Shown: in pieces, positions 1 through 8,994 of the stretch | How the letters are laid out: the number at the start of each line of letters is the position of its first letter | Numbering within the stretch: position 1 is the first letter of the stretch | DNA from: Bombella pollinis | Lineage (GTDB): Bacteria > Pseudomonadota > Alphaproteobacteria > Acetobacterales > Acetobacteraceae | Assembly: GCF_026385485.1 (NCBI RefSeq) | Contig: NZ_JANIDX010000004.1 | Span: 124,001 to 188,000 of the forward strand | DNA: 64,000 bases | Reading direction: 5' to 3' | Made by a program: the position numbers and the translations under genes | The notes under the pieces: model-generated | Told to the model about the DNA's origin: nothing | Seen by the model: the letters and a program-made list of their open reading frames with translations, nothing else | Database searches by the model: none

Positions 1-1
1 G

Positions 2-187
2 GAGCGTCAGCTTGTTGTCCCGCAATCTGTGACCGAGTGGTTATGGCGGCGTTTGCCACGCACAGGGGAAGCATTGGTGCAAGCTGTGCAAAGATTGGAT
101 GAAGCAGCGATGGCACAAGGGAGTGCGATTAGCCGTAGTCTCGCAATGAATGTTCTAAAAGATTTATTAAAGGACGAGCATTTATAA
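2..187 (+). CDS. hdaA: DnaA-like regulatory inactivator Hda, C-terminal fragment (partial at window edge)
   Basis: Only the last 61 codons are inside the window; the gene begins upstream of base 1. The visible peptide is helical and contains a run like LPRTGEALVQAVQRLDEAAM, which resembles the C-terminal lid-helix region of DnaA/Hda AAA+ proteins. The family partners with the DNA-loaded sliding clamp to stimulate hydrolysis of DnaA-bound ATP. The assignment leans on gene order: in many alphaproteobacteria a DnaA/Hda-like gene sits directly before ppk and ppx, as here. Nothing catalytic is in view, so another AAA+ protein is possible. Confidence 0.62.
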   Translation, partial: ERQLVVPQSVTEWLWRRLPRTGEALVQAVQRLDEAAMAQGSAISRSLAMNVLKDLLKDEHL

Positions 188-193
188 GAATAA

Positions 194-213
194 CCCCTGC
201 TAGATTAAAGGGG
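194..213 (+). terminator. Weak hairpin after the hda-like gene
   Basis: CCCCT at 194-198 can pair with AGGGG at 209-213 around a 10-base loop, seven bases after the stop codon at 187. The stem is only five pairs and there is no run of T after it, so this is at best a weak terminator. Confidence 0.25.
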
Positions 214-214
214 A

Positions 215-232
215 TTGTCATAGAAGCTTCAT
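215..232 (+). promoter_or_regulatory. Possible PhoB-box-like half sites upstream of ppk
   Basis: TTGTCAT (215-221), four bases, then GCTTCAT (226-232) has the 7-4-7 spacing of a Pho box (CTGTCAT-type repeats). The first half matches well and the second only in its TCAT. Phosphate control of ppk/ppx is known in other bacteria, which makes the position sensible. The match is weak and could be chance. Confidence 0.22.
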
Positions 233-308
233 AGTAATGCGTCCTATTTTGTTGCGATAGTGTATTTACCGCTCAGGCGAATAAATAAAATAGCATGGAA
301 GGATTGCC

Positions 309-332
309 ATGATGAAAGAATGGTTGTTGTAA
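309..332 (+). other. Seven-codon mini-ORF in the ppk leader
   Basis: ATG ATG at 309-314 follows GGAAGGA (297-303) at good spacing and reads seven codons (MMKEWLL) to TAA at 330-332. It could be a short leader peptide before ppk or a chance ORF. No attenuator-like hairpin is evident between it and the ppk start. Confidence 0.2.
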
Positions 333-392
333 TGATGTTCACATTCGGGTGTCCCCATTGGGATGCTGGCAGAAGCTTGGAGGAGAACTGAC

Positions 393-2555
393 GTGACTGA
401 CAGAACCGATTCTGCACATCATGGGGAGCATGGGGAAGCTAAGAGCCAACGTAGCTATCACCATCTTGATTTCATCAATAGGGAATTATCATGGTTGGCC
501 TTCAACCAGCGCGTTCTGGAGGAAGCAGAAGACTCAACCAACCCTCTGTTGGAGCGGGTGCGCTTCCTCTCCATTAGTGCGGGGAATATGGACGAGTTTT
601 ATGCCGTCCGTGTTGCTGGGTTGGTCGATCAAGTTCGCGCTGGTGAGGGGAAGAAGAGCGTTGATGGCTTAACCCCCACTCAACAGCTAGAGACTGTACG
701 GCATCAAGCATGGCGTATGCAGCAGGAGCAGCAGCGCATTTGGCACAGTGTCCGTGCTGAATTGGCAAAAACTGGGATTGTTATCGAGTCGGTCGATAAG
801 CTTCACCATAGTGATAAAGAGTGGCTGGATAAGTATTTTGAGGAGCAAGTCTTCCCTGTTCTTACTCCGGTGGACTTGAACCCTACCCATCCCATGCCTT
901 TCATCCCCAGTGGGGGGCAAGCCTTGGTGTTGCGTTTGCGGGATGTTGATACGCATAAGCATAAGGCTGATGGCCTTGTTGTTATGCCACCGCAGATTCC
1001 ACGTTTTATTCGCCTGCCAGATAAAAATGGGCAGATTCGCTTCATTGCGCTGGAATATCTTATTGCGCATTACACAAAACGTCTTTTCCCCGGGCTGCAC
1101 GGCGTACCAACAGGCATGATGCGTATTGTGCGGAACTTGGATGTTGACTTGGAGGAAAAAGCAGAGGACTTGCTCAATACGTTTGAGAAAGCCGTGCAAG
1201 ACCGCCGCCATGGTGTATGTATTCATTTAGAGGTAGAGGGAACAATCCCGAAGCACTTGGTCCGCAAGTTGGGCCTAGAGCGTGATGAGGTTGTTTTGCT
1301 GCCGAAGATGGCCGGTATGGGTGATGTAAAGCAACTTATCGTCTCCGATAGGCCAGAGCTGCTTTTCTCCCCCTTCCATGCGGCTATGCCTCAACGTGTA
1401 TTGGACCATGATGGCGATTGCTTTGCCGCCATTAAAGAGAAAGACTTGGTAGTTCAGCATCCTTATGAGAGCTACGATGTCGTGGTCCATTTCCTCCAAC
1501 AGGCCGCGCAGGACCCGAATGTTCTTTCCATCAAACAATCCATTTATCGGACATCGCATGATAGCCCGATTGTCCATGCGTTAATTGCCGCTGTGGAGGC
1601 CGGTAAATCTGTCACCGCTGTGGTGGAGTTGCGGGCACGTTTTGATGAGGAGGCCAATATCAACCTTGCTCGTGCGCTGGAGGCGCGGGGTGTACAGGTT
1701 GTTTACGGGCTGGCAGCTTATAAGACCCATGCAAAGATGATTCTTGTCGTCCGGCGCGAGGGTGAGCGTCTGCAATCTTACGCTCATTTTGGGACGGGGA
1801 ACTATCATCCTAGCACGGCGAAGATCTATACAGACATCTCCTTCTTCACCTGTGACCCTGTGTTAGTGGAGGACGCAGCACGCCTCTTTAACTACGCAAC
1901 AGGCTGTGCGAAGCCGCATTTGCAAGCTCTGTGCTGCTCCCCGCTGACAATCCGTTCTACTTTGGTGGAATTAGTGCAGGCGGAGATAGCTCACGCCCGT
2001 GCTGGTCGGCCAGCGCAGATTTGGTTGAAGATGAACAGCCTTGTCGACCCTCAGTTGATTGAGCTGCTCTATGATGCCTCACAGGCGGGTGTGTCTGTTA
2101 AAGCTGTGGTGCGGGGGATTTGCTGCCTGCGTCCGGGCGTGAAGGGTCTCTCTGAGAATATTGAGATACATTCCATCGTTGGGCGTTATTTAGAACATGC
2201 GCGTGTCTTTGCCTTTGGTAATGGGGAAGGGCTTCCTTCGCCATATGCTAAGCTGTATATCTCCTCGGCAGATTGGATGAAGCGTAATATGGACCGGCGG
2301 ATTGAGGCGATGGTTCCCATTACTGACCCTGCCGCTCATGCGCATATTCTAAATCAGATTATGGTTGTGAATATGCGGGATACGCTGCGGAGTTGGAAGT
2401 TGCTGCCAAATGGGAAGTGGGAGCGCATGGCACCGGGAAATGAGCCACTTTCTGCTCATGACTATTTCATGGCGCATCCATCTCCTGCATATGGGGAGGA
2501 GATTGCCCCCGTAGGGTCCGAGTCTCGTACCGGGGTAGCCGTACAGGAGTCGTAA
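393..2555 (+). CDS. ppk: Polyphosphate kinase 1
   Basis: Ppk1 reversibly transfers the terminal phosphate of ATP to a growing polyphosphate chain. The protein (720 aa) shows the family opening FINRELSWLAFNQRVLEEA, then the two phospholipase-D-like catalytic halves. The first catalytic histidine lies in YKTHAKM (about residue 445), followed by FGTGNYH; a second is in LEHARVFAFGNG. I start at GTG 393 because GGAGGAG (379-385) sits seven bases before it. The frame stays open to ATG 363, but that start has no Shine-Dalgarno and would add ten residues. The stop is two bases before ppx, so ppk and ppx are probably cotranscribed, pairing synthesis with degradation. Confidence 0.96.
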   Translation: MTDRTDSAHHGEHGEAKSQRSYHHLDFINRELSWLAFNQRVLEEAEDSTNPLLERVRFLSISAGNMDEFYAVRVAGLVDQVRAGEGKKSVDGLTPTQQLETVRHQAWRMQQEQQRIWHSVRAELAKTGIVIESVDKLHHSDKEWLDKYFEEQVFPVLTPVDLNPTHPMPFIPSGGQALVLRLRDVDTHKHKADGLVVMPPQIPRFIRLPDKNGQIRFIALEYLIAHYTKRLFPGLHGVPTGMMRIVRNLDVDLEEKAEDLLNTFEKAVQDRRHGVCIHLEVEGTIPKHLVRKLGLERDEVVLLPKMAGMGDVKQLIVSDRPELLFSPFHAAMPQRVLDHDGDCFAAIKEKDLVVQHPYESYDVVVHFLQQAAQDPNVLSIKQSIYRTSHDSPIVHALIAAVEAGKSVTAVVELRARFDEEANINLARALEARGVQVVYGLAAYKTHAKMILVVRREGERLQSYAHFGTGNYHPSTAKIYTDISFFTCDPVLVEDAARLFNYATGCAKPHLQALCCSPLTIRSTLVELVQAEIAHARAGRPAQIWLKMNSLVDPQLIELLYDASQAGVSVKAVVRGICCLRPGVKGLSENIEIHSIVGRYLEHARVFAFGNGEGLPSPYAKLYISSADWMKRNMDRRIEAMVPITDPAAHAHILNQIMVVNMRDTLRSWKLLPNGKWERMAPGNEPLSAHDYFMAHPSPAYGEEIAPVGSESRTGVAVQES

Positions 2556-2557
2556 GG

Positions 2558-4075
2558 ATGGTAGAAAGCACAGCGCAAGGGGGGGCTGCTCGTCAGTCCC
2601 GCCGGGCGGCGATTGTGGACCTTGGGTCTAACTCGGTGCGGATGGTGGTGTATGAAGGGGTTGCGCGCAATCCCGTCCCCATCTTCAACGAGAAGGCAAC
2701 GCTCAGGCTCGGTGCTGGGTTAGAGGCAACGGGCCTGTTGAGCGAGGAAGGCATCGAGCGCGCGCTGGAAGTGCTGTCGCGCTATCAGGCGATTGGTCAG
2801 GCAATGGGGGTTAAGCCCTTTGATGTTCTGGCAACGGCTGCGGTGCGGGATGCTCGTAACGGAGCGGAGTTTGTAAGAGCAGCTCAATTACGGATGCCTG
2901 AGGCACGTTTTCGTGTTCTAAACGGGGAGGAGGAAGCCGACTACTCCGCTACGGGCGTGTTATGTGCCCTTCCTGATGCTGATGGCGTGGTGGCAGATAT
3001 TGGCGGTGGCTCGCTAGAGCTGATTCGTGTGCGGGATAGTGCGTATTTTGATGCTGGGACAACGCCTCTGGGTGTGATTCGCCTGCGGGAACGCTCAGAT
3101 GATGATGTGGAAGCAGCTAGTAAAATCGCGCGGAAGACCCTTGCTGATGTAGCATGGTTAGAGGATGCAAAAGGGAAGCCACTTTATCTGGTAGGTGGGG
3201 CGTTTCGTGCTTTGGCCCGCTTACATATGGCGCGGACAGATTATCCGTTGAATATGGTTCACCTATTCCGTCTTAACCGGCAAGAGGCGGTGGAGATGGC
3301 GGAGTGGGTCGTAGGGGCGAGCCGCAAGCAGATGGAAAAGGTGGGGAATGTCCCCCGCAAGCGGATGATTGATGCCCCCTTTGCGGCACAGGTTCTCCTA
3401 GCATTGCTTGATAGGACTGAGGCTCCAGAGGTCATCTTTAGTGCAGAGGGGCTGCGTGAGGGTTGGTATATGCGTGAGGTTGCCGCGCGCGTAGCCGATG
3501 AGGAGCCGATGCAAGCTCTGGTTCAGGAGATGGAAGGGCGGTTGGGGCGTAATCCCTCTTTTGCTGAACCTTTATATATGTGGCTGACCTCTGTCTTTTT
3601 GGAGCGATTGGGCTGGAAGAAGGATTCATTCCTTGCTTTGCAATTCCGCCTAGCCTGTATGGTCTCCGATGTTGGCTCTTATGATCATCCGCAATATCGG
3701 GCTGAGCAGACATATCGGCGTATTTTATATTGTCATGGTGTTGGCTTCTCGCATGAATCGCGGGCCTTTCTCGCGCTTGTTTTGGCAGGGCGATACGATA
3801 TCGATCGTGATAGCTCGGTTTTGGAGCCTTCGCGCCGGTTGCTGAGTAAGGATTATTATGAGGCGGCAATCCAGCTAGGGCAGGCCTTCCGCCTCGTTTA
3901 TGTGCTTTCTGCCGGGACGGAGACTTTACTAGAGGGGACGCATCTTACCATTAAAGATGAGGACCAGTTGGTTCTTAGCTTACATGGAGGGCGTTTGCGC
4001 TCTGGTGGGAATGCTGTTTCACGCCAACTCAATCGTTTAGCTGAGTCTCTGGGGTTAGAGGCTGATTTACAATAG
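2558..4075 (+). CDS. ppx: Exopolyphosphatase, Ppx/GppA family
   Basis: This enzyme releases orthophosphate from polyphosphate ends, and some members also hydrolyse pppGpp. The actin-like ATPase fold is visible in the phosphate-1 motif AIVDLGSNSVRMVVYEG near residue 18 and phosphate-2 VVADIGGGSLELI near residue 145. The C-terminal third is the HD-like helical domain typical of long (about 500 aa) Ppx proteins. ATG 2558 follows AAGGATG and lies two bases after the ppk stop. GppA activity on pppGpp cannot be excluded from sequence alone. Confidence 0.93.
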   Translation: MVESTAQGGAARQSRRAAIVDLGSNSVRMVVYEGVARNPVPIFNEKATLRLGAGLEATGLLSEEGIERALEVLSRYQAIGQAMGVKPFDVLATAAVRDARNGAEFVRAAQLRMPEARFRVLNGEEEADYSATGVLCALPDADGVVADIGGGSLELIRVRDSAYFDAGTTPLGVIRLRERSDDDVEAASKIARKTLADVAWLEDAKGKPLYLVGGAFRALARLHMARTDYPLNMVHLFRLNRQEAVEMAEWVVGASRKQMEKVGNVPRKRMIDAPFAAQVLLALLDRTEAPEVIFSAEGLREGWYMREVAARVADEEPMQALVQEMEGRLGRNPSFAEPLYMWLTSVFLERLGWKKDSFLALQFRLACMVSDVGSYDHPQYRAEQTYRRILYCHGVGFSHESRAFLALVLAGRYDIDRDSSVLEPSRRLLSKDYYEAAIQLGQAFRLVYVLSAGTETLLEGTHLTIKDEDQLVLSLHGGRLRSGGNAVSRQLNRLAESLGLEADLQ

Positions 4076-4084
4076 CTTGCTTTT

Positions 4085-4804
4085 ATGAGGATGGTCATAT
4101 CCCGCAAAGCCGTGGTCTGCCTTATTGGCGGGGCCGCGGCTTTGGTGCTTTTAGCGGTGTTATATCTTTTTTATTGGTCTTATCAGAGCAACGCTTTGTG
4201 GCGTATCGTGCGTCATTGTGGGGTGGATTCTGATCACAACCCTTGTGCCGTATATAAGGCGAAGGATGGCTATGCCATTCTTAAAGCGCGTGAGGGGAGA
4301 GGGCAGTATTTGCTTATCCCGACTCAACCTTTGCGCGGTATTGAATCAGCATATCTTTTGCGGAGTGATAGCCCGCCTTATTTAGCGCAAGCGTGGGGGT
4401 ATCGTCAGCTTGTTGCACAAGCCTATGGCTGGCCAATAGCGGATACTCGCCTCTCTTTGGCCATCAATTCCCGCAGGGCGCGTAGCCAAGAACAGCTTCA
4501 TATTCATATAGATTGCGTGCGTAAGGATGTATGGCAGCAAGTAACGCATTTACCGCAGGAACAATCGGCGGGGGAGCTGCGTTTATTAGGGCATATGTAT
4601 CATTGGTGGCGCATTCCTGCACGTTCCTTACCTTTATGGCGCATTGAGTCCATCTTTCCTCAAGGGGCGGATGAGACGGAGCGTGGTCGGTACGGCTTGG
4701 CTGTAATCGCCGTGCAAGAGGGCTTTATTCTGCTGCGTAGCCGTGCTGCTGGGATGGTGTGGGGATATGCGGAGGAGCTACAGGATCATCACTGTACGCC
4801 ATAA
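4085..4804 (+). CDS. cdh: CDP-diacylglycerol diphosphatase, membrane-anchored
   Basis: Cdh hydrolyses CDP-diacylglycerol to phosphatidate and CMP, feeding phospholipid turnover. The 239-residue protein begins with one hydrophobic anchor (about residues 9-31), so the rest should face the periplasm. Family landmarks follow in order: LWRIVRHCGVDSDHNPCAVY, QYLLIPTQPLRGIES, YLAQAWGYRQLV, LSLAINSRRARSQEQLHIHI. The last holds the HIT-like histidines H139 and H141. Two ATGs (4085 and 4091) could start it; the difference is two residues. It begins nine bases after ppx, so it probably belongs to the polyphosphate operon, an unusual companion. Its stop is 14 bases from the convergent DUF4175 gene. Confidence 0.88.
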   Translation: MRMVISRKAVVCLIGGAAALVLLAVLYLFYWSYQSNALWRIVRHCGVDSDHNPCAVYKAKDGYAILKAREGRGQYLLIPTQPLRGIESAYLLRSDSPPYLAQAWGYRQLVAQAYGWPIADTRLSLAINSRRARSQEQLHIHIDCVRKDVWQQVTHLPQEQSAGELRLLGHMYHWWRIPARSLPLWRIESIFPQGADETERGRYGLAVIAVQEGFILLRSRAAGMVWGYAEELQDHHCTP

Positions 4805-4818
4805 TTGCACGATGCCCG

Positions 4819-7482
4819 CTAATGGGATTGGCGCAGTGGGGCGAGCAAACGGTTGAGGTAATCAAGCTCGCTTTGCGGGCGTGTGCGGTCTGAGGCCCGG
4901 CGTTGGAGTTCGCGCTCAATATCATGGGCGCGGTTTGTATCATGGTCGGGGATATGGGCATCAGAATCCGAGCTATCATCCATCTTCCGGCCTAGCGGGT
5001 CTTGGTTTTTAGGTTGTTTCTCGTCTTCTGGTTCGTCATTATCCTGGCCACCATTAGGGTCATCCTCTGGGGAGACACCAGCACTGCCATTGGGGTCTTC
5101 TGTTGAGGAGGCAGAAGGTGGTGGGATGAAGCCAAGATGGCCTTTACTCGTCTGCTGTGCTGCGGCTTGATTTTTCTTCATATCATGGCGCGCTTGGGAG
5201 AGGTCCTCCAAAACAGTTTGGATGGTGCGCACACTGACCTCATCCTCTCGGTTAGCCAGATTATGCAGAACAGGCCCCATATCCGCTTCGGCTTTTACGA
5301 GATTAGGCATTTTCTTTTTTGTTAATGCTTCACCGCGTTTATTTAAGATATGGGTAAGGTGGCGGAGGGCATATTGCGTGGCATGGTCTTGTTGGCGACC
5401 TTCTGCATGGCTGAGAAGGGCCGTAGGGTCTAGCGGAGTGGTGGCGGGGCCAGTGCCCTCATGCGAGGCCATGCCTAATTGGCTGAGCAACTCCGCCGTG
5501 GACATTTGGGAAACATCCTTATGCGATTCCATAACTGAGGAGGTGGGTTGCTCCGCAGCGAGGCGTTTTTGAGCATGATTGAGTAGCTCTGTCTCTTGGC
5601 GGATAAGCTCGCGCAGGGCCATGCGCTGGTTGCGTGCTTCAGCTTGTGCCTGCATGGAGGCAGCTAGTGCTTGCATATCTGGCAAGGTTGCTTGGCGCAT
5701 TTGCTCGGCAGGTTCCAACATGGCTTTAAGATGCTCTAGGGCTTGTGGAATATGGCCTGCTAGGGCTTCAGCCTGCACATGCTCGGCAAGGCGTACCCAG
5801 GGCATCCCTTTGCCATCCGGCATAGGCATGACCAACCCATTACGATTCGCTTTTTGGAAGATGAAGGCGAGGTGTTGCCCTAAGGCCTCTTTGAGACGAT
5901 TCAATTCATCATGCAGAGCGTCTTGTTCATGAGGCGGTGGAGGGCTTGGTTGTTGGGCTAACGCCAGTAAATGCAACCGCACGGCATTTTGTAGAGCACG
6001 AACATGGAGCATAGACGCGGCAATGACCTCGCCGGTTTGTTCGCGGTCTTCTTCATAAAGAGCGTTGAACCATAGTTGCTCGTTAATATGTTCGCTTGGA
6101 AGGCCCGCTATGATGCGTTGACGGAGCCAAATAAGAGGCAAAGCGACATCAGAGGGTAAAGAGAGCGAGGTAAGAAGGCCCAGTGCATGGGCTGTTTGGG
6201 TAGGGTCATCCTGCCCGCTCGCAAGGCGGAGCCGTAGAGCGAGCAAAGCACGGCTGACGGGATTATGAAACGGGCGATGGCCAAGCCGGAATGTTTGTGG
6301 TGGGGAGCAAGCTTGTTTGTTGGAGCTACTTGTTGCGCAGAGGCGGCCTACGACCTTTAGCCCTGCAAAGGGGTTGTCTGAGAGGTCCAGCGATGTGGTC
6401 TCATGTGCTTTGCGTGTATGTGGTTTTAAGGGAAGGGGGCTGCGTATTTCGTGCGCTTTATTCGGCGTATGAGAGGGGGGAATGATGGGGTAGAACCGTA
6501 CCTCCAATGCTGTAACGCCATGAGGCTGGGCAACAGACCATGGAATATGAGTATGCCAGTCATCACTTGTTTTGGGGCCAGCTTTGCCATCCCAACGGAT
6601 ATCAGGGGGGGTATCATGACTAATTTGCACAGACCAATGGCCCATGACCCGGCCACGATAGGATAAAGTGAGGGTGTGGCTTTTAATGAGGGCCGTTTCT
6701 ATTTGCCATTCCCCTGTAGGGAGATGATTATAGTGAATATGTTTCTGCCCCCGCAAAGAAGGCCTAGTTGTAGCCCCCCCTACGAGGATATGCACTACCG
6801 CGCCTTCTGGTAAGGTGAGAGGGGGCATATGAGGGGTTAGGAAGAGAGGAGCCCCCGGTGCGTAATGTGGCAGGTTGACCCATCCTTGAAGCGTAGGGAG
6901 CGGGACGGAATCGTCATCATGACCGGGGAGGAAACCCGCTTTTAGGCGTAAGCCAAGGTGCGGCCCCGCTACGCTTGCGAGGCTAATAAGGCCGATGAGA
7001 AGACAGAGCGCGGTTAACCGCTCTGCCCAATGATGGAAGAAACGAGGGGGGCGTAGGCGCAGCGTTCTCAGTGAGTCCAAAAGCTGCTGGTGATGGAGGG
7101 CCCAAAGCTGTCCAGCTTGATGTTTTTGCTCTTGAGAGGCTGTTTTTATTAAAGCGGGACGGTCTGTAAGAGCCTCAAGCGGACGGAAGTTTAACCCTCC
7201 ATCGCGGGCTATGCATTGATCAATATCCTCTAGTGAGGGGGGTGGGCTATGATATAGCGCGTAGCTTGCCCAGCCGATAACACTTCCAAAAAGAGCAAGC
7301 TCCAGCACAAAATGAAGATAATCCGGCAGAGATTGCGGAAGGTGGAGGCAGGCAGCACACCCCCATAGCCCGATAAGCAGCACAAGCCAGCGCAGATAGT
7401 GCCACACACGCTCCACCTGCAACCGGCGGGCGGCTTTCCGCTTGAGGCGCGCAAATTGGGGGGGGAGGAGTTGGGCCTTCAC
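4819..7482 (-). CDS. DUF4175 / TIGR02302-family large membrane protein
   Basis: An 887-residue protein of unknown function conserved in alphaproteobacteria. Two hydrophobic segments lie near residues 32-48 and 55-76 and a third near 155-172, followed by a long soluble region. The central part has beta-rich stretches. The last third is helical and rich in Q, E and A, with many ARHDMKKNQ-like charged runs, and ends in an acidic, low-complexity P/N/D tail (about residues 800-860). Placement just after lysA, five bases away on the same strand, is the usual alphaproteobacterial arrangement and supports the family call. Function is not known. The long helical part suggests a structural or scaffolding envelope protein, which is inference. 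Confidence 0.85.
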   Translation of the reverse strand: MKAQLLPPQFARLKRKAARRLQVERVWHYLRWLVLLIGLWGCAACLHLPQSLPDYLHFVLELALFGSVIGWASYALYHSPPPSLEDIDQCIARDGGLNFRPLEALTDRPALIKTASQEQKHQAGQLWALHHQQLLDSLRTLRLRPPRFFHHWAERLTALCLLIGLISLASVAGPHLGLRLKAGFLPGHDDDSVPLPTLQGWVNLPHYAPGAPLFLTPHMPPLTLPEGAVVHILVGGATTRPSLRGQKHIHYNHLPTGEWQIETALIKSHTLTLSYRGRVMGHWSVQISHDTPPDIRWDGKAGPKTSDDWHTHIPWSVAQPHGVTALEVRFYPIIPPSHTPNKAHEIRSPLPLKPHTRKAHETTSLDLSDNPFAGLKVVGRLCATSSSNKQACSPPQTFRLGHRPFHNPVSRALLALRLRLASGQDDPTQTAHALGLLTSLSLPSDVALPLIWLRQRIIAGLPSEHINEQLWFNALYEEDREQTGEVIAASMLHVRALQNAVRLHLLALAQQPSPPPPHEQDALHDELNRLKEALGQHLAFIFQKANRNGLVMPMPDGKGMPWVRLAEHVQAEALAGHIPQALEHLKAMLEPAEQMRQATLPDMQALAASMQAQAEARNQRMALRELIRQETELLNHAQKRLAAEQPTSSVMESHKDVSQMSTAELLSQLGMASHEGTGPATTPLDPTALLSHAEGRQQDHATQYALRHLTHILNKRGEALTKKKMPNLVKAEADMGPVLHNLANREDEVSVRTIQTVLEDLSQARHDMKKNQAAAQQTSKGHLGFIPPPSASSTEDPNGSAGVSPEDDPNGGQDNDEPEDEKQPKNQDPLGRKMDDSSDSDAHIPDHDTNRAHDIERELQRRASDRTRPQSELDYLNRLLAPLRQSH

Positions 7483-7487
7483 GAGCG

Positions 7488-8813
7488 TTAGGGGCGGGCT
7501 AACCAGCTAGGGACAACGTCTTGTGCGAGAAGCTCATCAAGCGTTTGGCGTTTACGGATGACGGCCTCTTGGCCATTACTAATCATGATTTGTGCTGCAA
7601 AAGGACGAGAATTATAGGTCGAGCTCATCACTGTGCCATAAGCTCCTGCATCTAAAAGGGCAATAAGGTCGCCTTTTTTAAGAGGTGGTAAGGTACGTTG
7701 ACGGGCGAAAATATCGCTGCTTTCACAAATCGGGCCAACAACATCAACGCGTTCTTCAAGCGTATCTGTAGGTGGGGCGTGTAAGGGTAAGATACCATGC
7801 CATGAATCATACATAGCGGGGCGAACAAGGTCATTCATCCCGGCATCAATGATAACAAAACGGCGCGCTGCCTCTTTAACATTAATAACGCGCGCAAGCA
7901 GCACCCCCGCCGGGGCTGCGAGCCAACGGCCCGGTTCGATATGAAGGTGAACGTCCAATCCCCCCAATGTCTCGGCAATGACCTTAGCCCAGAGCGCAGG
8001 CGGGGGAGCGTCCTCACCACGATAGGCGATGCCAAGCCCGCCGCCGCAATCAATATCGGTGACAGATAAACCATCTGCGCGGAGGGTCTTAACGAGCTCC
8101 GCAATGCGTTCATACCCTTTGCGGAAGGGGGCTTCCGCCAGCATTTGGCTACCGAGATGGACCGCTAGACCGACCAGCTCCACCCCCTTCATCTCCTGCT
8201 GTGTGCGGCGATATAAGGCAGGGATGAGGTTATAAGCGATGCCAAACTTATCTTCAGCGCGTCCGGTTGTGATTTTACTATGGGTTTGGGCATCAATATC
8301 GGGATTAACGCGGAAGGCAACGCGCACACGTTGTTGAAGGGTCTCGGCAAGGTGGTTGATGCGGGTTAGTTCTTCAATACTTTCGATATTGATTTGGCCT
8401 ATGTTCTGCTGGATGGCATAGGTCAATTCGTCATCAGTTTTACCGATTCCCGAAAAGACGATATGGCGCGCTTTCATCCCCGCTGTAAGGGCGCGCTTTA
8501 GCTCCCCCCCGCTGACAACATCCGCGCCAAAGCCACATTGTGCGAGGACGCTTAAGCAGGCTTGATGATCCTGCGCTTTTACGGCGAAATGATAGCCCAT
8601 AGATAGGCCGCGCTCTTTAAAAGCGGCCTGCATGTTATGTGCACGTTGGCGCAATGTGTCGGCACTGATAACCCAGCTTGGCGTACCATAATGCTCAGCA
8701 AGGGGGGCTAGGGCTGTTCCATCCATCATTAAACCCTGCTTGTTGTCATAATGCAGGTTGGGATGAGTCGCGAGGAGGCGATGGAAGGTCGGGTCTGAAG
8801 CTGCGGAAGTCAT
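7488..8813 (-). CDS. lysA: Diaminopimelate decarboxylase
   Basis: LysA is a PLP enzyme that decarboxylates meso-diaminopimelate to L-lysine, the last step of lysine synthesis. The PLP lysine is in GYHFAVKAQ (about residue 80), followed by the GFGADVVSGGEL loop. The glycine-rich phosphate-binding segment is DIDCGGGLGI, and the dimer-interface catalytic cysteine region is GPICESSDIFA. The C-terminal GAYGTVMSSTYNSRP is also diagnostic. At 441 aa it is slightly longer than average because of a 15-residue N-terminal extension. It heads a two-gene minus-strand unit with the DUF4175 gene. dapA of the same pathway is at 38.4 kb. Confidence 0.96.
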   Translation of the reverse strand: MTSAASDPTFHRLLATHPNLHYDNKQGLMMDGTALAPLAEHYGTPSWVISADTLRQRAHNMQAAFKERGLSMGYHFAVKAQDHQACLSVLAQCGFGADVVSGGELKRALTAGMKARHIVFSGIGKTDDELTYAIQQNIGQINIESIEELTRINHLAETLQQRVRVAFRVNPDIDAQTHSKITTGRAEDKFGIAYNLIPALYRRTQQEMKGVELVGLAVHLGSQMLAEAPFRKGYERIAELVKTLRADGLSVTDIDCGGGLGIAYRGEDAPPPALWAKVIAETLGGLDVHLHIEPGRWLAAPAGVLLARVINVKEAARRFVIIDAGMNDLVRPAMYDSWHGILPLHAPPTDTLEERVDVVGPICESSDIFARQRTLPPLKKGDLIALLDAGAYGTVMSSTYNSRPFAAQIMISNGQEAVIRKRQTLDELLAQDVVPSWLARP

Positions 8814-8933
8814 GCCTGTATGATTACAGACCAGTAGCGTAAATGGGAAGATGTCTCTTTAGAGAAAGCATTCACTTTGGCTCAGCCAGCAGCAAGAATG
8901 ATGGGCTTCTGAAATCCTTTATTTAATAAAGAA

Positions 8934-8942
8934 TGTTATAAT
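8934..8942 (+). promoter_or_regulatory. Extended -10 promoter element for the FAMeT-glycosyltransferase gene
   Basis: TG at 8934-8935, one base, then a perfect TATAAT at 8937-8942 makes an extended -10 (TGnTATAAT). No good -35 lies 16-18 bases upstream, which is typical of extended -10 promoters. The ATG at 8995 is 53 bases downstream, leaving a short AT-rich leader. Confidence 0.55.
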
Positions 8943-8994
8943 CCCGGCTTATAGAGGGAGATTTTTCTTATAAAAAGGAAATTATTAAAACATT

